Shown here piece after piece: positions 31,699-40,613 of a stretch of DNA of 41,167 nucleotides. The stretch lies in the NCBI GenBank assembly GCA_947372235.1, contig CANBSW010000018.1, positions 1 through 41,167 of the forward strand, read 5' to 3'. The DNA comes from Chitinophagaceae bacterium (GTDB lineage: Bacteria > Bacteroidota > Bacteroidia > Chitinophagales > Chitinophagaceae). The notes beneath the pieces were generated by a model, which searched no databases, was not told the origin of the DNA, and saw nothing but the letters and a program-made list of their open reading frames with translations. The position numbers and the translations under genes were made by a program. Position 1 is the stretch's first letter. Each line of letters opens with the position of its first letter.

Positions 31699-33366
31699 AT
31701 GGAAAGAAGATCACATTTATCATCCAATATCCCATCTTCTTCTCAGAAAGCGCCTTTTACTGCGCCGCCTCCAAATGGGGGATTGGCTCAGTATACAGGT
31801 GTGTGGACTGAAAATGAGGTGATCCATCTTCTCAAAAGAACCATGTTTGGTGCAGCCCGTGCGGATATCAATTATTTCAAAGGGCTTACCATGCAACAGT
31901 CGGTTGATGAATTATTAAATCCGATTGCCCCATTGCCAGATCCTCCTGTAAAAGAATATGCTACCCCTACCAATACCACCAATTCAGATGGAAATATTGC
32001 TTTGGGATCAAGTTGGGTATTGGATCCCAATACGGATGGTACGGTTAATTTTTACCGCCAGCAATCTTTTAAAAAATGGTGGATGGGGGTAATGGTAAAC
32101 CAGGACAGAAGTATCCGTGAGAAGATGACACTTTTCTGGCATAATCATTTCTCAACCGAAACCACTGTTATCAGCAATGCACAATACATTTTCAAACATC
32201 ATTTGCTGTTACGTACCTATGCATTGGGGAATTTCAAGGCATTAACAAGAGCTGTTACCATTGATCCGGCTATGTTGGTTTACCTGAATGGTGAGAGAAA
32301 TACCAAAACTGCTCCCGACGAAAATTACGGACGCGAATTGCAGGAATTATTCTGCTGCGGAAAAGGCCCGGATTCAAAGTACACAGAAGCAGATGTAAAA
32401 GCTGCAGCCCAGGTTTTAAGCGGATGGAAAAACAATTCTGCAACCATTACTTCTTCATTTGACAGCACGAGACATTTAACTACCGACAAAACATTTTCTG
32501 CTTTTTATAATAATACAGTTATCAAAGGAAGAACCGGTGCAACAGCGGGTGATCAGGAACTGGATGATTTTCTAAATATGATATTCGCAACTACAGAAGT
32601 TGCCAAATACATCTGTCGCAGGCTTTATCGCTGGTTTGTATATTATGATATTGATGATGCGGTAGAAACCAATATCATCAGTCCATTGGCTGATATTTTG
32701 CGGTTGAATAATTATGAGATCAAACCGGTATTAAATACTCTTTTAAAAAGTGAACACTTTTTTGATGTTTTGGCAAGAGGCTGCCAGATCAAAAGTCCTG
32801 TAGACCTGGTAGTGAATATGTGCAGAGAATTCAATGTTGCTTTTCAACCTTCAACAGATTATCTGAGCAATTATGGATTGTATAATTACCTGGTAAGTTC
32901 TGCAACAAATATGCAGCAAAGCATTGGTGATCCACCGGATGTAAGTGGATGGAAAGCCTATTACCAGGCACCACAGTTTTATGAAGTATGGATCAACAGT
33001 GATACATTGCCCAAGCGCAACCAATTTACTGATACCATGGTTCAGACGGGTTATACTTTTAACAGTAAAAAAATGATAGTAGATGGAGCTGAGTTTGCGA
33101 AAACATTACCCAATCCCGGAGATCCTAATAAACTGATCGATGATATCTGTAAAATCATTTTCCGGATAGATATTTCTGCAGCATCGAAAACACAGTTGAA
33201 AACAGATATTTTATTGGGCGGACAGTCAACCGATTTTTACTGGACAGATGCCTGGAATCTTTTTATATCTGCGCCGGCAAATGTTTCGAATACAACAACT
33301 GTTAAGAACCGTATCCGCGACCTGTTAAAATATTTTATGGATCTGGCTGAATACCAGTTAGCTTAA
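31699..33366 (+). CDS. DUF1800 family protein
   Basis: A 555-residue protein with DUF1800 signatures: ENEVIHLLKRTMFGAARADINYF, MTLFWHNHFSTE, DPAMLVYLNGERNTKTAPDENYGRELQELF and SGWKAYYQAPQFYE. The family is nearly always encoded just before a DUF1501 gene, as here with a 9-bp gap. There is no obvious signal peptide; the first 28 residues are Ser/Pro-rich and may be poorly ordered. Function is not established. Co-occurrence with an exported DUF1501 partner suggests a cell-surface or periplasmic role, perhaps in handling the partner's substrate. A perfect palindrome lies in front of the gene. Confidence 0.85.
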   Translation: MERRSHLSSNIPSSSQKAPFTAPPPNGGLAQYTGVWTENEVIHLLKRTMFGAARADINYFKGLTMQQSVDELLNPIAPLPDPPVKEYATPTNTTNSDGNIALGSSWVLDPNTDGTVNFYRQQSFKKWWMGVMVNQDRSIREKMTLFWHNHFSTETTVISNAQYIFKHHLLLRTYALGNFKALTRAVTIDPAMLVYLNGERNTKTAPDENYGRELQELFCCGKGPDSKYTEADVKAAAQVLSGWKNNSATITSSFDSTRHLTTDKTFSAFYNNTVIKGRTGATAGDQELDDFLNMIFATTEVAKYICRRLYRWFVYYDIDDAVETNIISPLADILRLNNYEIKPVLNTLLKSEHFFDVLARGCQIKSPVDLVVNMCREFNVAFQPSTDYLSNYGLYNYLVSSATNMQQSIGDPPDVSGWKAYYQAPQFYEVWINSDTLPKRNQFTDTMVQTGYTFNSKKMIVDGAEFAKTLPNPGDPNKLIDDICKIIFRIDISAASKTQLKTDILLGGQSTDFYWTDAWNLFISAPANVSNTTTVKNRIRDLLKYFMDLAEYQLA

Positions 33367-33375
33367 TATAAAACC

Positions 33376-34944
33376 ATGAAAAGAAGAGATTTTTTACATA
33401 AAGCGATACCTGCAGGCGTGATGCTTCCTTCATTGGTGAGTGGTTTTTCATTCAGGGCATTCAGTGCAGATTCTCCCATTATGCAATCGCTTTTATTACC
33501 TGTAACAGAAACGGATCATGTATTTGTGATCATACAACTGAATGGTGGTAATGATGGTTTGAATATGGTAGTACCTATAGAGAATTTCAATAATTATGTA
33601 AACGCCAGGTCCAATATCTATATCCCTGAAAAATCTTTACTTGCTTTGAATGGTAAAGTGGGATTACATCCGGCTATGACGGGTTTGTCTTCCTTGTATA
33701 ATGAAGGAAAGTTAAAAGTGGTTCAATCGGTTGGCTATCCTCAACCCAGTTACTCTCATTTCAGGGCTACAGATATCTGGATGAGTGCAAGTGACAGTAA
33801 TACTGAAGTAAATAGTGGATGGGCCGGGCGTTATTTGAATTATGAGTATCCTAATTTCCCCAATGGTTATCCAAATGCAACTATGACGGATCCTTTGGCT
33901 ATACAGATCGGATCTTCGACCTCATTAACATTACAAGGTCCGGCGGTGAGTATGGGAATGAGTATCAGCAATACCAGTAATTTTTATAACCTCATTAACG
34001 GAGTGCAGGATCCGTCACCGAATACTCCTGCAGGTAAGGAACTGAGTTTTATCAGAATGGTATCGCAGCAAACGCAGAAATATGCAACGGTAATTAAAGC
34101 GGCGGCAAACAATACGGTACAACAGGTAAGTTACCCTACAAAAAATTCTTTGGGCGATCAGTTGAAAATTGTTGCACGTTTGATCAAAGGTGGATTGAAG
34201 ACAAGAATCTATATGGTTAATTATGGCGGATTTGATACGCACTCTGCCCAGGTAGATAGTGTTGATAATACCAAAGGCAATCATGCAAATTTATTGGGTA
34301 ATGTGAGTGACGCGATTAAGGCTTTTCAGGATGACCTGAAATTTTTGGGGGTGGAAGACCGTGTTGTAGGAATGACTTTTTCTGAGTTTGGAAGACGCAT
34401 CAAAAGCAATGGAAGTGATGGAACCGATCATGGTTCTGCAGCTCCGTTGTTTGTTTTTGGAAAGAATGTGATCGGTGGAGTTTTGGGAGATACGCCAACC
34501 ATCCCTGTTACCGCAACTGTGAATGATAATCTTCCGTTTCAATATGATTTCAGAAGTATTTATTCAACCATTTTGGCAAACTGGTTATGCGTGAATGATC
34601 TTGACCTGCAACAGATCATGCTGAAGAATTTTCAGATCCTGCCATTGGTAAATGCGGGCGGTTGTAAGAAAGCGGTAAACCTTTCGGGCGATCAGCTGAT
34701 CAGTAATTATCCCAATCCTTTTGTTACTTCTACCGTAATTACTTTTCAAACTGCTGGTGGGCACACGTTGATACAAATTATGGATACTTCTGGACGTGTG
34801 CTGGCCAATCTTACCGATAAAGAATATACAGCAGGGACCTATACCGTTGTATTTGACGGCTCTTCTTTGCCTGCTGGCGTGTATTATGCCAGGTTGCAGA
34901 ATATGGCGGTACAGCAGGTGAGGCCTATGTTGAAAGTGCGTTGA
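33376..34944 (+). CDS. DUF1501 (sulfatase-like) protein with T9SS sorting domain
   Basis: A 522-residue exported protein. The N terminus MKRRDFLHKAIPAGVMLPSL is a twin-arginine-like signal. The DUF1501 body includes VIIQLNGGNDGLNMVVPIE, GLHPAMTGLSSLYNEGKLKVV, YSHFRATDIWMSAS, VNYGGFDTHSAQ, and TFSEFGRRIKSNGSDGTDHG, with Asp and His residues as in alkaline-phosphatase/sulfatase-like folds. Residues about 440-522 are a type A T9SS sorting domain (LISNYPNPFVTSTVITFQ, YTAGTYTVVFDGSSLPAGVYYARLQ). So it is likely exported first by Tat or Sec and then by the T9SS, whose gldKLMN genes are 7 kb away. DUF1800 is its upstream partner. Confidence 0.88.
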   Translation: MKRRDFLHKAIPAGVMLPSLVSGFSFRAFSADSPIMQSLLLPVTETDHVFVIIQLNGGNDGLNMVVPIENFNNYVNARSNIYIPEKSLLALNGKVGLHPAMTGLSSLYNEGKLKVVQSVGYPQPSYSHFRATDIWMSASDSNTEVNSGWAGRYLNYEYPNFPNGYPNATMTDPLAIQIGSSTSLTLQGPAVSMGMSISNTSNFYNLINGVQDPSPNTPAGKELSFIRMVSQQTQKYATVIKAAANNTVQQVSYPTKNSLGDQLKIVARLIKGGLKTRIYMVNYGGFDTHSAQVDSVDNTKGNHANLLGNVSDAIKAFQDDLKFLGVEDRVVGMTFSEFGRRIKSNGSDGTDHGSAAPLFVFGKNVIGGVLGDTPTIPVTATVNDNLPFQYDFRSIYSTILANWLCVNDLDLQQIMLKNFQILPLVNAGGCKKAVNLSGDQLISNYPNPFVTSTVITFQTAGGHTLIQIMDTSGRVLANLTDKEYTAGTYTVVFDGSSLPAGVYYARLQNMAVQQVRPMLKVR

Positions 34945-34982
34945 TGCCATAAAAACCCTGTTCACCCGGTTATCATAAAAAA

Positions 34983-35000
34983 ACCTGAAATTTCTCAGGT
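34983..35000 (-). terminator. Short hairpin, terminator-like on the minus strand
   Basis: ACCTGA (34983-34988) and TCAGGT (34995-35000) pair around AATTTC. Read on the minus strand it is followed by seven T. No minus-strand gene ends here, so it would only block antisense transcription or, as DNA, act as a small dyad before the next gene. Confidence 0.35.
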
Positions 35001-35010
35001 AGGTTATGTT

Positions 35011-35403
35011 GTGCATGAAAAGCCCCTACATTTGCAACAACGTAACAAAACAATTCTGGCAAAATCTACTCAAATACGAAGTGTAATAGCAGGCATCCTT
35101 CTGGTGCTTTTTGCATTTGGTATTACGCCAAGATTAGCCTTGCACAATCTGGTGGCAAATCACAAAGATGGCAGATCCAAATTTTCCTCTCTTCCGGATG
35201 GTCCTTTTTCAAAACAATTAAGTAAAGCAGGTTTTAATTGTCAGTGCGACAATACCATTATTGAGTCTCCCTTTTTGCAGGAAGCAGGAACTGCATCAGT
35301 CGTTATCACATCGGCATTTGAAGCATACAAGAATACTTATACAGAAGATGTTTACTCCTCACAGGAATATTGTTCCAGTCTACGCGGCCCACCTGCCTGT
35401 TAA
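35011..35403 (+). CDS. Small exported Cys-containing protein upstream of a TonB receptor
   Basis: The frame begins at GTG 35011 and codes for up to 130 residues. A basic segment and a hydrophobic stretch (VIAGILLVLFAFGITP) act as a signal sequence or anchor. The mature part has HNLVANHKDGRSKFSS, an NCQCDN motif, and Cys residues near the C terminus (EYCSSLRGPPAC). I do not recognise a named family, although short proteins with a similar 'ANHKD' segment next to TonB receptors are familiar from this phylum. Start uncertain: TACATTTG at 35027-35034 is a good -7 box and would move the start to a non-ATG codon (TTG 35032 or CTG 35056). The TonB gene follows by 95 bp. Confidence 0.55.
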   Translation: MHEKPLHLQQRNKTILAKSTQIRSVIAGILLVLFAFGITPRLALHNLVANHKDGRSKFSSLPDGPFSKQLSKAGFNCQCDNTIIESPFLQEAGTASVVITSAFEAYKNTYTEDVYSSQEYCSSLRGPPAC

Positions 35404-35498
35404 TGATTGTAAAATGTAGACAACGGAGTTACGAGTAACTTCTATTCTTAATTTATTTCATTGATGACCATTCATGATGAAAGTTGATTCAATTGTTT

Positions 35499-37913
35499 AT
35501 GAAATCATTTACTACGTATAGTACTTTATTTATTTTATGTATTACTGCATGCCTTGTACAGCCTGTATTTGCAGGCGATGCCGGCAATTCTTTTCTTAGT
35601 GGAAAAATAACCGATCTCAAAACAGGTAAACCATTGGCGGGTGCTGCTATCATTTTGCATGAAGCGAAAACGGGTACAACTACTGATGAGAATGGTAATT
35701 ACAAAACGCCTAATGTTCCCGCAGGAAAATACCTTGTTGAAATATCTTTTACCGGTTATGCTTCTATTCTGGAAGTGATGGATATTACCAATAACCCGGT
35801 TAAGAATTTTGCATTAAAAGAAAGATTTGTAGAGAATGAAGCTGTAACGGTTACCGGTGTTGCATCGGCTACCAAAGTGCGCCAATCGGCACAACCGGTT
35901 TCTATTGTAAAAAGAAGTGACCTGTTACAAACCAGCTCTACCAATGTGATAGATGCATTGAGCAGATTGGTACCGGGTGTTTCAGGATTATCAACCGGCC
36001 CGGCAGTATCCAAACCTGTGATTCGGGGATTGGGATATAACAGAGTGGTAACGGTGCATGATGGTGTAAGACAGGAAGGACAACAATGGGGTGATGAACA
36101 TGGAATTGAAATTGATGAATACAGTATTCAGAAAGTGGAAGTGTTGAAAGGTCCGGCATCCTTATTTTATGGAAGTGATGCGATGGCCGGTGTGGTGCAT
36201 TTAATTACGAATGTGCCTGTTGAACAGGGAACCATGAAAGGAAATGTTCTGGCAACTTTTACAGATAATAACGGCATGTATGGAGGAAGTGGAAACCTTG
36301 CCGGACATTTGAAAAATGGGTTTAACTGGAATATGTATGCCACTTCAAAATCAGCAGCGGATTATCAGAATAAATATGACGGTAAAGTGTTTAACAGCCG
36401 TTTTTTTGAAAAGAATTTTGGCGGATATATCGGCATCAATAAATCATGGGGCTATAGTCATTTATTGATCAGCAGTTTTAATCAAAAGCTCGGAATTGTA
36501 GAAGGGGCAAGGGATTCGGCCACCGGAAAGTTTTTGGCGTATGAAGAAACTCCATTGCAACATATTGCCACACCAAGTGAGCTGGATAGCAGAAACCTGT
36601 TAACGCCCTATCAGCATGTTTCGCATTTTAAAATAGCCAGCGATAATAATATTTCTTTGGGTAAAGACCGGCTTGCCGTGAATGTTGGCTACCAGGAAAA
36701 CCAACGGCGAGAGTTTGGTAATCCTGCTGCAAGGAATACGCCGGATCTTCATTTTGATTTGAAAACCATCAACTATAGTCTTCAATACAATATGGCGGAG
36801 AAAACCGGATGGAAAACATCATTGGGGGTAACCGGTATGTATCAGGAAAACAGGAATCTTGCCAATATTGCTTTGATACCCGAGTATAATCAGTTTGATA
36901 TTGGCGCATTTGTATTCACTAAAAAAACATTCAATAATGTTACCATCAGTGGCGGCTTTCGTGGCGATACAAGAAATGTGACGGGTAAAAATTTGATACA
37001 AAATGGGGTGGTAAAATTTGCCGGGTTTGATAAATCGTTTGGAAATTTCAGTGGCAGTATCGGGATGGGATATAGTGTGAATGAAGATGTGACCATCAAA
37101 TTCAATATAGCCCGTGGTTTTCGTGCACCAAGCGTGAGTGAGCTGGCAAGCAATGGGGCACATGAAGGAACCAACCGTTATGAATACGGCGATAATAATT
37201 TAAAAACTGAAACTTCTTTTCAGGCAGATGCCGGACTGGAAGTGAATACACAACATTTTGGATTGATACTGAACGCGTTTTATAATAATATACAGAACTA
37301 TATTTTTTATAGTAAACTGGAAGGAAGAAACGGACAGGATTCATTAGTGAATGTTGGCGGCACCAATATTACCGCATTCAAATTCAGACAGGCTGCTGCT
37401 ACATTGGTAGGATTTGAAATAAAGTTTGATCTGCACCCGCATCCGTTAGACTGGTTGCATTTTGAGAACAGTTTTTCAATGGTGGCCGGGCATTTTAACC
37501 AGAGCTTTGAAGGAACCAATCGTTTGCCGTTTATTCCGTCGGCACGTTTACAAACAGAGCTGCGTGGCGATTTTAAGAAAGCAGGTAAAGATGTAAAGAA
37601 TCTTTATTTCAAAATAGAAATGGATAATGTGGCAAAACAAAATCGTGTGTTTACTGCGTATGATACTGAAACGCCTACCGATGGGTATACCCTTTTCAAT
37701 CTTGGTACTGGAGCGGAAATAACCAATAAAGGCAAAACTATTTTTGGCATTAATATTTCACTAAATAATATTGCTGATGTGGCTTATCAAAACCATCTGA
37801 GCCGTTTAAAGTATACGGATATCAATAATGTTACCGGCAGAATGGGTGTTTATAATATGGGGCGTAACCTGAGTGTGAAAATTAATGTGCCGTTGGAGTT
37901 TAAAATAAATTAA
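35499..37913 (+). CDS. TonB-dependent receptor with CarboxypepD-reg-like domain (copy 1)
   Basis: An ATG at 35499 gives 804 residues and a signal peptide (MKSFTTYSTLFILCITACLV, cleaved after VFAG). Residues about 30-110 form a carboxypeptidase-regulatory-like beta domain (SGKITDLKTGKPLAGAAIIL). The plug follows (VTVTGVASATKVRQSAQPVS; RLVPGVSGLSTG; RQEGQQWGDEHGIEID; VEVLKGPASLFYGSDAMAGV), then a barrel ending GRNLSVKINVPLEFKIN. The plug is close to ferric/metal or haem receptors; QWGDEHG is conserved in the paralogue and may contact the ligand. Ligand not determined. A small Cys-containing protein is encoded upstream. It is convergent with its paralogue at 38017-40491. Confidence 0.88.
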   Translation: MKSFTTYSTLFILCITACLVQPVFAGDAGNSFLSGKITDLKTGKPLAGAAIILHEAKTGTTTDENGNYKTPNVPAGKYLVEISFTGYASILEVMDITNNPVKNFALKERFVENEAVTVTGVASATKVRQSAQPVSIVKRSDLLQTSSTNVIDALSRLVPGVSGLSTGPAVSKPVIRGLGYNRVVTVHDGVRQEGQQWGDEHGIEIDEYSIQKVEVLKGPASLFYGSDAMAGVVHLITNVPVEQGTMKGNVLATFTDNNGMYGGSGNLAGHLKNGFNWNMYATSKSAADYQNKYDGKVFNSRFFEKNFGGYIGINKSWGYSHLLISSFNQKLGIVEGARDSATGKFLAYEETPLQHIATPSELDSRNLLTPYQHVSHFKIASDNNISLGKDRLAVNVGYQENQRREFGNPAARNTPDLHFDLKTINYSLQYNMAEKTGWKTSLGVTGMYQENRNLANIALIPEYNQFDIGAFVFTKKTFNNVTISGGFRGDTRNVTGKNLIQNGVVKFAGFDKSFGNFSGSIGMGYSVNEDVTIKFNIARGFRAPSVSELASNGAHEGTNRYEYGDNNLKTETSFQADAGLEVNTQHFGLILNAFYNNIQNYIFYSKLEGRNGQDSLVNVGGTNITAFKFRQAAATLVGFEIKFDLHPHPLDWLHFENSFSMVAGHFNQSFEGTNRLPFIPSARLQTELRGDFKKAGKDVKNLYFKIEMDNVAKQNRVFTAYDTETPTDGYTLFNLGTGAEITNKGKTIFGINISLNNIADVAYQNHLSRLKYTDINNVTGRMGVYNMGRNLSVKINVPLEFKIN

Positions 37914-37922
37914 GGTATTAGA

Positions 37923-37984
37923 AAACTGTGCCTCCGTGCCTTTGTGAGAAATTATTTGCGCACAAAGGCACGGAGGCACAGTTT
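37923..37984. repeat. Long inverted repeat (24-bp perfect arms) between convergent TonB receptor genes
   Basis: Arms 37923-37946 and 37961-37984 are exact complements over 24 bp around a 14-nt loop. The arm reads TGTGCCTCCGTGCCTTTGTG, an 8-nt word repeated with variation. It could end both convergent transcripts by processing or pausing, though no T run follows. Confidence 0.9.
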
Positions 37985-38016
37985 GAATGATTAAAGGAAT
38001 GGATTTCCGATTAATC

Positions 38017-40491
38017 TTACCAACTAAAAATTGCTTTCACCGCTAAGTTTCTTCCCATATTATAAATACCGGAAGTTTCGTTGCGTGTTCTGTTATAGTA
38101 CTCGAAATATTTTAATCGGTTCTGGTGCGATTGGTAAGCAGTGTTAAAGAGATTATTGATGTTTACAAACAGCTGACAAACTGATTGTTTTTGATGGGTA
38201 CGGATTTGCGTACCAAATCCCATATTCACTAAAGTATATCCTGGTGTTCGGGTTTCAGTATTATCTACTGCATAAAACTGATTTTGTGTTGCAAAGCTTT
38301 CGGCTTCTGTTTGAAGATAAGTGTCGGAAAACAGGCTATTGATAGCGGGCAGGTTGATCCTGATCCTGCTGCCTGCACGGAAAGGTGGAATCAGGGGTAA
38401 GTATTTTGCAGCATTACCAAGCAGTTTCAAGGTTTCATTATCTGTATTGATACCTGTAACAGTAGTCAGATTACACTGAAGATCGAGCCATTGCAATGTT
38501 TTTGGGTGAAAGGAAAAATTTGCTTCGGCTCCATATAATCTGGCACTGCCCTGTTTATATTGGTAAGTAAAATTGCCGGGAATAATTTCCAGTGGTTGAC
38601 CGTTTATATCAAATAATTTTTGAAAGAATATATAGTTGTTAATACGGTTATTAAATATTTCGAAACTCAGGTTCCAGTTGGTATGGTTGATCAGTACGCC
38701 AATATCTGCCTGCCAGTTGGTTTCAGCATTTGCATTTCTGTTTCCGATATAATAGATATGTGCGCCGGGGTCTAATCCGTCAGAACCAATTTCAGGAATA
38801 GAAGGGCTTCTGTAACCACTGGCCAGATTTGCTTTAACTGTAATTTCATTATTAACAGCATAGGCAACACCAATACTTGCCGATACCCCTTTAAATACTT
38901 TTTCGTAAGAAAGGAAATTCAGCGTAGCTCCGGATGTATCCGGTACATTAACCTGCTTATAAAATCCGCTGTTATTTTGTTTCCGGGTATAAAAATTATT
39001 CCAGTGAATATTTCTATGATCAAAACGAATCCCGGCCGAGATCACTGTTTTTTGAAATTCTTTTTTTCCAATCAGAAAAGTACCCACATCCAATAACTTA
39101 TAATCAGGAATAGGAAAATCGGTAGCATCTTTATTTTTATTTTCCTGGTACATTCCGTTGATACCATAGGTTACACGAATACCGGCCCATTCAGGGAAAT
39201 TATATTTTGCTTCATAATTAAGTGTATTCAATCTGATGTATAAACCGGCCTGTGAAGGATTTGTGGGATGATTGTATTCTCTTCTGTTGTTTTGCTGAAA
39301 GCCGAATAATGTATTCAATTCGCCTTTTCCTATGGTAAAAACCGCTTTGTGGTATATGCGATAGTGTTGAATATGCTGGTGTAAAAGAGAAATGGAATAG
39401 GCACCTAACGCTTTATTGCTTACCATTGGCCTGTTCCGGATATCATCTTTCTCTGCCTCCATTGTTTGGAAAGTAAATGCACGTGTAACAGAATCCCGGC
39501 TGCCATCAGGGATTTCCTGTAAGTTATCATAGAGATTAAGCTGAAGGTATTGTTTGCTGTTCTTTTTCTCCAGACCCGTCATCAAAGAAAAATTCTTTTC
39601 AGAAAATCCGGTATTGTAAACTCTTTGGTCAACAGGGTTCTGATAATCTTTTGCCATTTTTACTGAGCTTCTTATACTCCATAAAAATTCTTTTTTGTGG
39701 TAATGCATTCCCAGCGTAGTTCCTGCCATGCCATTATTGGAATGGTATTCTGTGATGATATCACCCTTCAGCTTCCCAAAGGTTTCTACAGGTATTCCTG
39801 GTATCAGGTTTACCACACCGGCAATGGCGTCAGACCCATACAATAAACTGGCAGGACCTTTTACAATTTCGGCGCGTGTAATACTGTAAGGGTCAATTTC
39901 AATACCATGTTCATCCCCCCATTGCTGACCTTCCTGCCGCATACCATCATATAAAGTGAGAACCCTGTTATAGCCAAGTCCGCGTATAAAAGGCTTGCTG
40001 ATATTAGGTCCGGTAGTAATGGCACTGATGCCGGGTACTGATTTTAACAAGGCATCAATCACATTGGTGCTGGTACTCCGGTTCAGTTCTTTTTGTGGTA
40101 CGATGGCAATTGATAAAGGCGTTTTTTTCATTTTGGTGGCACCGGCTACTGCGGTAACTATTACCTGATCCAGTTCTTTTTCATCCTCCATCAGCCTGAA
40201 AATACCGGTGCCCGGAATACTGATCTCTATGTCCAGATTTTTATAGCCGATACTGTTTATCCGGATATCATGTTTTGTTGTGATCGTGCTTTCGATCCTA
40301 AAAATACCAGTACTGTCTGTCAGATATGTTTTATGATCGGTGAGATCCAATACCGTAGTTTTTGCCAGCGGTTTCCCGTTTATGAAATCAAGAATCCGTC
40401 CTTCAAAATTTTTCTTTGGTGAAGAACTGTTGCTTTGCGCTAGTAAGCCGTTGCACAGCATTACCCATAAAATAATACCCAATATTTTCAT
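38017..40491 (-). CDS. TonB-dependent receptor with CarboxypepD-reg-like domain (copy 2)
   Basis: An 824-residue receptor: signal peptide MKILGIILWVMLCNGLLAQ, a carboxypeptidase-regulatory-like domain at about 28-105 (FEGRILDFINGKPLAKTTVL), plug (VDALLKSVPGISAITTG-like, RQEGQQWGDEHGIEID, EIVKGPASLLYGSDAIAGV) and a barrel ending AVKAIFSW, whose terminal Trp is typical of barrel strands. It is clearly a paralogue of the receptor at 35499-37913, sharing the plug blocks STNVIDAL and IRGLGYNRV and the C-terminal YNMGRNL, but diverges strongly in the barrel loops, suggesting different ligands. Its promoter -7 box lies within a perfect dyad 15 bp upstream of the start, so expression is probably repressed under some condition. 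Confidence 0.9.
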   Translation of the reverse strand: MKILGIILWVMLCNGLLAQSNSSSPKKNFEGRILDFINGKPLAKTTVLDLTDHKTYLTDSTGIFRIESTITTKHDIRINSIGYKNLDIEISIPGTGIFRLMEDEKELDQVIVTAVAGATKMKKTPLSIAIVPQKELNRSTSTNVIDALLKSVPGISAITTGPNISKPFIRGLGYNRVLTLYDGMRQEGQQWGDEHGIEIDPYSITRAEIVKGPASLLYGSDAIAGVVNLIPGIPVETFGKLKGDIITEYHSNNGMAGTTLGMHYHKKEFLWSIRSSVKMAKDYQNPVDQRVYNTGFSEKNFSLMTGLEKKNSKQYLQLNLYDNLQEIPDGSRDSVTRAFTFQTMEAEKDDIRNRPMVSNKALGAYSISLLHQHIQHYRIYHKAVFTIGKGELNTLFGFQQNNRREYNHPTNPSQAGLYIRLNTLNYEAKYNFPEWAGIRVTYGINGMYQENKNKDATDFPIPDYKLLDVGTFLIGKKEFQKTVISAGIRFDHRNIHWNNFYTRKQNNSGFYKQVNVPDTSGATLNFLSYEKVFKGVSASIGVAYAVNNEITVKANLASGYRSPSIPEIGSDGLDPGAHIYYIGNRNANAETNWQADIGVLINHTNWNLSFEIFNNRINNYIFFQKLFDINGQPLEIIPGNFTYQYKQGSARLYGAEANFSFHPKTLQWLDLQCNLTTVTGINTDNETLKLLGNAAKYLPLIPPFRAGSRIRINLPAINSLFSDTYLQTEAESFATQNQFYAVDNTETRTPGYTLVNMGFGTQIRTHQKQSVCQLFVNINNLFNTAYQSHQNRLKYFEYYNRTRNETSGIYNMGRNLAVKAIFSW

Positions 40492-40505
40492 GTTGTATGT
40501 ATCCT

Positions 40506-40527
40506 AAATTTAGACAAACCTAAATTT
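40506..40527 (-). promoter_or_regulatory. Operator-like dyad overlapping the receptor promoter
   Basis: AAATTTAG (40506-40513), ACAAAC, CTAAATTT (40520-40527) is a perfect 8-bp dyad. On the minus strand it contains TAGGTTTG at 40515-40522, a full TAnnTTTG -7 box. TTTA lies 20 nt upstream as a 3/4 -33 match. The core TTTAGGTTTGTCTAAA resembles DtxR/MntR-type operators (TTTAGG-centre-CCTAAA) with one mismatch. A dimeric repressor bound here would block initiation 15-30 bp before the receptor start codon. The regulator is not encoded in the window. Confidence 0.6.
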
Positions 40528-40613
40528 ATATTTCGATATACATAAAATAAAATTTAAACGTATTGTATTTCAATAGTTTATGGAAATGAAAACGTGTTGT
40601 GATATTTTTAAAA

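Noticed and set aside
34585..35016. 143-residue minus-strand frame opposite the DUF1501 C terminus
   Set aside because: It is antisense to the clear T9SS sorting domain, rich in His/Arg as expected from reverse reading, with no start context.
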